From Flaveria trinervia (taxonomy: Eukaryota > Streptophyta > Magnoliopsida > Asterales > Asteraceae): a stretch of DNA of 64,000 nt. Positions within the stretch are counted from its first letter, which is position 1. Each line of letters opens with the position of its first letter. Location of the stretch: NCBI GenBank assembly GCA_025506515.1, contig CM046454.1, positions 29,151,539 through 29,215,538 on the forward strand. Reading direction: 5' to 3'. Shown piece after piece: positions 57,340 through 64,000 of this stretch. The translations under genes and the position numbers were made by a program. Below the pieces are notes generated by a model. That model ran no database searches. It saw nothing but the letters and a program-made list of their open reading frames with translations, and was not told the origin of the DNA.

Positions 57340-60004
57340 ATGAAAAGAAAATTAACAAAAATTAGTAACGATAATAATAATAATAATAATAATTACAATA
57401 AAAATAAAAAATAACAAAAACAAGAAGAAAATAACCATAAAAGTTATTAAACTTAAATTCTTTGAGTTAGAGTGATTAGTTAGTCATTTTGAAAACTTAA
57501 AATAAAAAGTTTGTTCATAAAATAATAAAGCTTAAAAGTTCAAGGGCTAAAACTATAATATTTTAAAATCCTATTTCCTTTCCCCATGATTTCGGTGGTC
57601 GACCGGTGTAACCTCCGGCGACCTTCCGGCGAGCGCCAAACCCACGAAGAACAACCGATACCATTACCCAAACCGTTCGAAACCTTTCGCGTACATGATT
57701 CGAATGTAATTACTCACTTAAACGGTGTTAAAACACCGGTTACAATCCTCAAACGATCCTATAACCGATTCCTTAAATTCCATAGTCGTTCGGGCATTAA
57801 ATCGTAATAATAATCAAATTAAACGAACGTACACGATCATCTAACTAGTCCTAAGCGGTCATAACAACCAATTTCACCTTAAAACATACAAACTTCTCAT
57901 TCGATTCCCCCTTCCATCGCGACCTGCAATCCACTTGTTGACCCTATTTCAAGCTCTTTTCACTTCAATTGACAGAGGGTTTTTGCCCATCAAAATCCTT
58001 GGAAGCTTTCTGTGCAAGGAATTTGGATAACATCAACGATTACAACTCAAACCACTTCCACCACAGCCGCGACTTGTTCTTCATTCGTGCACATCGGTTT
58101 CGCTTCAAAACTGGTAAATTAAACACCTTCATAGACTCGAAATTGCATGGGGAATAAAAGCCCCATGATCTTCAGTGTTAACAACAATGATTTGGCTGTC
58201 AATTTTGGTTCAAACAAATTTCGGGTTCATGGGTTTGGGGGAAGTTCATAGGGGTTGTGTTCTTAAGATTTGAAAATCGGGTGATACCGCGGCTGTATGC
58301 CTTGGTTCACCGGTTAAGTCTTCTCATGCCACCTTGGAGGTCCCGGGTTCGAAACCCGGCCACCCCCATATTTTTTTAAATGGCTTTTTCAGCCTTAAAT
58401 CAATTTTAGAAAATTCCTAATAAATATAAAAAAATGTTTTCATAACCTTTAAATATTTTTTAGGCATCAAATAAATTTCGGTAATATTTCTAAAATTTTA
58501 AATAACTAAAAACCTTTGTAATAAAACATTTTAAAGATTATTCATGGATTATTTATATGGATTTAAAAAAAATATAAAATATTAGTGACCCGAACTTTCC
58601 TTTTAATTATTTATCTTTTAAATCACGTTATTGTAAATGGAGATTTCATAAAACATTATAAATTAATATGATAAATGATTAATTATGTAAATAGACATTT
58701 AAATATCATTTAAATAATTAGTTTTTTTATTTATTTTTGACCATGCTAAATGACTTTAAATAATTTTATATTATTTGGCAAGTCATATAATTAAGTACAT
58801 TATAAACATCGGTCAAAATGTACTTTTTAAAACTTAAATATCCTATTATGTGTATTTAAGTTTATATATTTAAATGATTTTCTTTTAAAATAATAACTAT
58901 TATATGCTTATGGACTTGATGCAATAATTTAAAAAAAATTATTTAAAATAATAATGGACATAATATTTTCTTTATTAATCGCTAAAATTTGGGAAATTAT
59001 ATACTATTGTTAGAAAATTATTAAGATTTAATTACATCATTATTATCTAATTTCATTTCTAAAATATTTACATATATAATTCTTCTAATGAATTAAAAAT
59101 GTAAATAATTACTTTGTAAATTGTTACTTATCAAAAACCTCTTAAAACTAGTGAAACCCTAATCATTATTTGAACGTTAATCATATTATTAATCTTCAGC
59201 TTGTTATACATATTTAGGTGCCTTGTAATGAATACTTGGGATTACTTTGGATCATCCTTTAATCCTTATTTATCATCTTGTAATGCTTATATCAAAGTGA
59301 GTATTTCCATACCCCTTTTTTTGCTTATTTTCACACTTTGGGGTGAAACATGTTAACTTATTATCATTGCACTTGTAAACTTATTTGAGACTTGTAATCT
59401 TTATGGCAATTCATCATGCAAAGTTGTGATCAGTTGAACTTTTGTGGTTACCATGTTATGGCGTTATATGTACAATCATTAACTATTGCTAGCCCAGCGA
59501 AGTCATAGATCTATGGGCAAGAGATGCCTGCTTTGGTTGATCCAAGTACACTTAGCTGATCGTATAATCTTGTAAACGTTTGAGACTTGTAAAACTTTGT
59601 CGAGGTTTGATTGTTGCATTGTTCATAACATCCCTAATCACTTTTATTCACTAACTTATGACTTGAATTGCCATCTTTTATATAATCTATGTATTAAAAA
59701 CTATGGAATGCTCACCAACATTTTTATGTTGACCTTTTATTTTTAACATGTTTCAGGAATACCTCAAGTATGTGTTCTACTCTTTGAAGCTTATCACATC
59801 TAGGATTGGACCTAGAGATAAAATGGATGTTCATATTATTTATAGCATTTGTACATAATGTATTCCTTGTTGAGACTTTTGCTTGTAACGTTACAATGAA
59901 TCTTATGATTAATATATTTGGATTTAATAAATAGCGTTATGTGGCTGTGAACAATCGTAACCCTCACATCTCGACGTTTCCGCCGTCAAGGTTGGGGTGT
60001 GACA
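57340..60004. mobile_element. E5: gypsy-type solo LTR, right part
   Basis: Resumes after E4 with AATGAAAAG, also present just left of E4 (about 28785), and ends CGACGTTTCCGCC..GGTTGGGGTGTGACA at 60004, followed by TCTTT. Total length with the left part is about 2.84 kb and no internal coding region is seen, so it is best read as a solo LTR left by recombination. It holds a TAA microsatellite (57371-57393), a tRNA-like segment (about 58284-58370) and a long AT-rich stretch (58380-59760). Short frames at 57586-57807 and 57969-58157 have no recognisable domain. Confidence 0.75.
58284..58382 (+). repeat. tRNA-like / SINE-like fragment in E5
   Basis: Contains an A-box-like TGGTTCACCGGTTAAGTC and a clear T-arm CCGGG-TTCGAAA-CCCGG (B box GGTTCGAAACC) ending GCCACCCCCA, then a run of seven T. 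No 5' strand pairs with the CCACCCCCA acceptor end, so it is not an intact tRNA gene. A Pol III-derived SINE remnant or a tRNA pseudogene is likely. Confidence 0.5.
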
Positions 60005-60481
60005 TCTTTGGTATTCCACTAGACACTCTTGCAAATTAGTTGCTTTTTCTGATAGTGACTATGCAGGGTGTAAGTTAACCAGAAAGTCAACTTCTGGTGG
60101 ATATCAATTCCTAGGCAACTGTTTGATTTCTTGGCAGAGTAAGAAACAAACATCTGTTGCTACATCCACTACTGAAGCAGAGTACATTGCTGCTGCAAGT
60201 TGTTGGAATCAATTATTGGATTATGGCATTATAGAGACTAAGACTCCAATATTAATGGATAGTGCTTCAGCTCTGTGCATTGTCAAGAATCCAGTCCAGC
60301 ACTCTAGGACCAAACATATAGAGATCAGACACCATTTTATTAGGGATTGTTTTGAAAAAGGTCTCATTGATCCAAAGTTTGTGCCTAGTGTTGATGAGCT
60401 TGCAAATATATTTACTAAGCCTTCGGATAGTTCACCTTTCCAAAACCTTGTGTTAAGGCTTGTATGCTGCAGCTAGAATAA
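60005..60481 (+). pseudogene. E1 pol, 3' part (RNase H)
   Basis: Continues the codons split at 28626 after the duplicated TCTTT (LWYST..SCKLVAFSDSDYAGCKL). RNase H motifs DSDYAGC, STTEAEYIAAASC and RTKHIEIRHHFIRDCFEKG are kept, ending IFTKPSDSS..LVLRL. Relative to E3, seven or eight residues after AAASC are deleted (about 60200), and a base is lost near 60461 before the stop TAA at 60479. Confidence 0.85.
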
Positions 60482-61040
60482 GTGACAATTACTAATGATC
60501 TCAGTAAACAAGTACCGATGATCATTAGTAACCATGTCACAAATAAGTACTGATTCTGTTAAAAGAAACTGATGAAGTTACAACCACTGATGTAGTTATA
60601 ACTACTGATGTCCATAAAAACAGATAAGTACCGATGTCCTATGAAACAACTGAAAACAGCTAAAAAGTCTGATGAGTAAGTGTTGAGGACAGTATGAAAC
60701 AGTTGAAAAGCTAAGAATTGACGAAAACTACTAATGAGAATTTTCACTTCAGTCGTTTCCACAAACTGCTGTTTCACCCTAAACAGCTAATGACAAAACC
60801 ATGTCTTCAGTAGTTTCACAACTACTGATGACTAACACCAAGTCCTCAGTTGTTTGCAACAGCTGATGACAAAACCAAGATCTTCAGTAGTTTCACAACT
60901 ATTGATGACTAACACCAGTCTTTAGTTGTTTTCAAACATCTGATAGTTAAAACCAAGTCTTCAGTTGTTTTCATAACAACTGATGACAACACCAACACTT
61001 TTAGTCGTTTTCCTTTCAGCCTTTTCTTAACCTATAAATA
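60482..61040 (+). promoter_or_regulatory. E1 aORF promoter: phased hairpin array and TATA box
   Basis: Units start near 60747, 60805, 60844, 60881, 60920, 60959 and 60999 (spacing 37-40 after the first), for example TCTTCAGTAGTTTCACAACTACTGATG. TATA box CTATAAATA lies at 61032-61040, 58 bases before the aORF ATG. Upstream, 60482-60740 carries looser ACTACTGATG motifs. Collinear with the E3 spacer but with fewer units. Confidence 0.75.
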
Positions 61041-61097
61041 CCTGCACTTATAGCCAAACGTTTCATTAGCCGTTTTCAATCCTTTTCTCTCTCAACA

Positions 61098-64000
61098 ATG
61101 GCGACCATGAAACTCAAACCCCGACACAACTCTCTTGCCTACCTTTCGAAATCGGCCTTCTGGAACAAGTTTGATAATGCCATCGATCTTATGGTGGATT
61201 CCCAATACCGAACAGCCTTTCTTATGAATCCTACCATATACCCTGATTCCTTAACCCGATTTTGGACCAACGTCTATGTCACAACTGGTGAGAATAATAG
61301 CCAAATCACTCTCCAGTCGTTGGTGAATCAAAAACAGGTGCTCATCACCCCCGACATCATTTGCAAAACCCTAAATTTGCATGATGGCACCTATACTAAA
61401 GAATACCCGAAAGGAACCACTGATATGTCTTTCATCAATAACGGGTATGCAGGCGACTTAAGTGCTACAACCATTCTTAAAAAGCACTTCCATGATGCCG
61501 AAAGACTTATCTTTCATATGGTGAATGTCTGCCTTGCTTCAAATACATCTTCTTGGGATCAGATGTCTTCACGTTGGCAACAGGTATTGTACTCTATCTT
61601 TGAACGCCAAAATCTAAATTTTTCTGAGATAGTGTTCATGGAACTAAAGGATCTGGCTCAGAAACCTGTGGCAAACAGATGGCTACTATATCCCAGGTTT
61701 CTGATGGCCATAATTTTAAACCAATTAAAATCTGATGGCCTTGTTGGTCTTGGGGTCCTTGCTCCAGCTGTTTTAGCTGAGGTATACTCCAGACATAACT
61801 CTGACCCTACTCTTAAAGGGGCTGCCCGGATGCTAAAACCCAAGCAGAGGGAACCCACAGCCTCCACTTCCAGATCCAAAGTCCCCACCAAACCCAAATC
61901 CAAACATCCCAAAACGGCTACTCAGGGAGATGAGTCCCTTGAGCATGCCCCTGTACCACCAATACAGGAAGTACATACTGGTTATAACCCCCGGTCATGT
62001 CAAAGACTCAACCTGCTGAAACCGCACACGTATCCTCTCAACAGGATCCTGTTGCAACCACAATTGGGGATCCCACATTACTAGAACCTATCTCAATTAA
62101 GAGGGTTACTATTGAAGAGCACCTCTCACCCTGGGTGCAATCTGCTTCTGAAAAATCTCCACATGCAACCGCCCCTCAAAGCCCAACACTGATAGTTGCT
62201 AAAGTGCTGAGTCAGTTGCATTCCTCACCCCCTCCCCAGAAACCAATTAACACTGGACATACCTCAACAATTGAGGGGGAGGACCAAAATGCTTCTGATA
62301 ACCCACATCAAAGGGGTACAATGTTCAATCTCCAAGTGTAGAAAAGGAGATTCGAATATCTGGTCAGGCTGCCACTTTAACTGATTCAGCAAATGATCAG
62401 GATGCAGTTGGTAACATCTATAAGACCTCACCAGAGGCAACTGCCAATGAAGGACATAGTCCTGAGGCAGGAAGTCCCCAGTACCAAGAACAAGGGGCAC
62501 ATGCTTATACTGATCTACACTCAGAGCATGTACATCCTGATTCAATCAGGAGGTCAGGTGATTCAGCAAAGACTGATGATGACCTGGGCTTTTTCTATGA
62601 TGTTTTAGCCCATTATACAATCCTCGAGAATGAGGTGAGCAGACTCAAAGAGCTGCTATCCAAAATGTCTCAGGATCAAAGTCCATCTACCCCAATAACC
62701 ACACAGATGGCACCTTCAATTGAAGGTTCACCAAACACTTCGCCTACACACTTAACTAAGCCACCAGCCACTGCTTCTGGCACCACCTCTCAGGGACAGA
62801 ACCCCTCTGAGCAGATGGTTGCTATATTTCAAAAGTCCTTACCTCTCATCACTCCACTCATTACTGAGATTGTCCATAAAACCATGATGAGAGGATCTCC
62901 TCAAATCTACAAACACTCATTGATGATGCTGTTCACAAATCTCTTTCTGCCTTTCAAGCCCCTGATCCCAATGCAACCAAAAAGGGGGAGACTAAGGTAG
63001 TGAAAGAAAAGAAAAGGAAAATATTTGATGATGAGAAAGAACCTGAAAAAGAGAAAGAGGTGGAGAAAGAACTGATCTCAGAACAGCTGATCACATACAA
63101 ATGAATGAAAAGTGCTGAGTCAAAAGCTGATGAAGAAAAATCCTTAGAAGATCTTGTCAAAGATGCTGATGAAGCTCACAGTAGATCCATGGATAAATTT
63201 ATATATCAGCTCTTTAGACAAGGTCATGACACAGCTACATTAGATACTGAGATCAGAAGGCTGGAAATAGAAGAGATTCAAGCTAGATGGGCTGGTTATA
63301 GTGTGTTGGAAAGGGAAAGATTGGAGATAATGATCAGATTTATTACCAAATACCTTGGAAGATCATTGATAGAGATAAAGTCTTGGTCCAGAGACAGTAT
63401 CTGGAGATAACCAAGAAAATCTGCTCTGCTGGAGGCTACAATAGAGGGTTGATCATCGAAGCACTAGATGAAGCAGGTGCTGGGAAGAGAACTGAAATGG
63501 CAACGCTCTCCAAAGCCAAAATCACAACCAAAATGCTAGATCAGTCTTCTCACACTCCCACTCAAAAACAACCCTCATCTCTAACATCTCCCAAATCTAT
63601 CCCTAAACCAAAACCACCGACAACTCAACCCACAAAACCAATCCCTTTACCCTAGAAACCATTTCAAACCTTACCCAGTGATACACCCAGAAGGAGGAGA
63701 AGGGTGTTGAGGGTACAAGAAGATGAAGAAGAGGATGATGACGAAGATAGTCTGCCAATCTCTGTTGTTCTCAAACTTAAAACACCTGAGCACAAAAGTC
63801 AACAAGTGATTATACCTGACTTGCAAATGTAAATGGTGAAGGTAAAGATTGAAGAAGCAGAACAACAGAAGCAGCACGATGAGCAGTTTCTCAAGATGTT
63901 TGACAAGGATTTCCCTCAGTCCTCATCCATTCAAGAAATGAAGAAACAAGCTCTGAGGCTGTACACTCTTAGACATACTTTTCAACATCAAAGAGAAAGA
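61098..64000 (+). pseudogene. E1 aORF (third gene), runs off window end
   Basis: ATG 61098 (MATMKLKPRHNSLAYLSK). The N-terminal frame is open for 328 codons: NPTIYPDSLTRFWTNV, LNLHDGTYTKEYPKGT, NVCLASNTSSWDQM, LNFSEIVFMELKD, LLYPRFLMAIILNQL. A frame break near 61990 leads to a Pro/Thr/Ser linker; an acidic region with LENEVSRLKELLSKMSQ follows (62620); then a Lys/Glu-rich region and LDTEIRRLEIEEIQARWAGY with a downstream IRFITKYLGRSL (63240-63380), a basic Pro-rich stretch, and the start of the C-terminal domain (QALRLYTLRHTFQHQ) at the window edge. Frame breaks near 62340, 62610, 63000, 63390 and 63655. This copy best shows the order of regions in the family. Confidence 0.8.

Larger units (their letters stand above)
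11539..64000 (+). mobile_element. E1: Ty1/copia Sirevirus-type element, interrupted twice, continues past window
   Basis: E1 consists of 11539-15331 (LTR, PBS, gag), 25721-28626 (end of gag and most of pol) and 60005-64000 (end of RNase H, spacer, aORF). The pieces join in the correct gene order: the gag end motif KTKKVWVSK appears only after E2, and the RNase H codons split at 28626/60005 resume after the 5-bp duplication TCTTT. The 3' end and 3' LTR lie outside the window. Several nonsense codons indicate an old copy. Confidence 0.85.

Noticed and set aside
57586..58157. Two short frames in the right part of E5
   Set aside because: They lie inside an LTR, are unrelated to each other and show no conserved motif.
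58284..58370. Functional tRNA gene
   Set aside because: Only the T-arm is convincing; the 5' acceptor strand does not pair with the 3' end.

Overview
The window is plant nuclear DNA made almost entirely of LTR retrotransposons nested inside one another; I see no convincing host gene, rRNA gene or intact tRNA gene. The copia gag/pol sequences, the unusual extra gene downstream of pol, and the resemblance of its first ~250 residues to Asteraceae proteins that databases often label 'synaptobrevin, longin-like' suggest a composite-family (Asteraceae) plant. The phylum-level call is firm; the family-level call is an inference from memory.

Layout. 1-5946: three diverged copies (A, B, C) of one LTR-like repeat, interleaved with a minus-strand copia remnant E6 (LTR 4012-4802, gag 3350-3903). 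5947-10060: a decayed plus-strand Ty3/gypsy element, truncated in integrase. 10061-11538: noncoding DNA carrying a short AATGCGGATGA motif array. 11539-64000 and beyond: one plus-strand copia element, E1, broken by two insertions. E2 (minus strand, 15332-25720) sits at the end of E1 gag. A ~2.8-kb gypsy-type solo LTR, E5 (28627-60004), sits in the E1 RNase H region with target duplication TCTTT. Inside E5 is a second copia lineage, E4 (28803-57334, duplication AAATA). Inside E4, between pol and its third gene, is a tandem three-LTR array of the E1-type family, E3 (37549-51451, flanking repeat GGACTC). The insertion order is E1, then E5, then E4, then E3; E2 is a separate event in E1.

How the parts work together. 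E1, E2 and E3 belong to one family and E4 to a second. Both have the order LTR - PBS - gag with two widely separated CCHC zinc knuckles and a coiled coil between them - pol (protease, integrase, RT, RNase H) - long spacer - large third ORF (aORF, ~1,100 residues) - PPT - LTR, as in Sirevirus-type copia elements. The notable point is that each family carries its own short palindromic DNA motif, clustered both in its LTR and immediately upstream of a TATA box in front of the aORF. In E1/E2/E3 the spacer array is phased at about 38 bp. In E4 the array also occurs in the leader and in a predicted 5'UTR intron. This looks like a second promoter for the aORF, matched to the LTR promoter by shared sites. 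No gag or pol here reads intact, but most E3 frameshifts lie in homopolymer runs and its two LTRs are close to identical, so E3 may be recent.

All boundaries and counts were read by eye. No alignment, HMM search or expression data were available.
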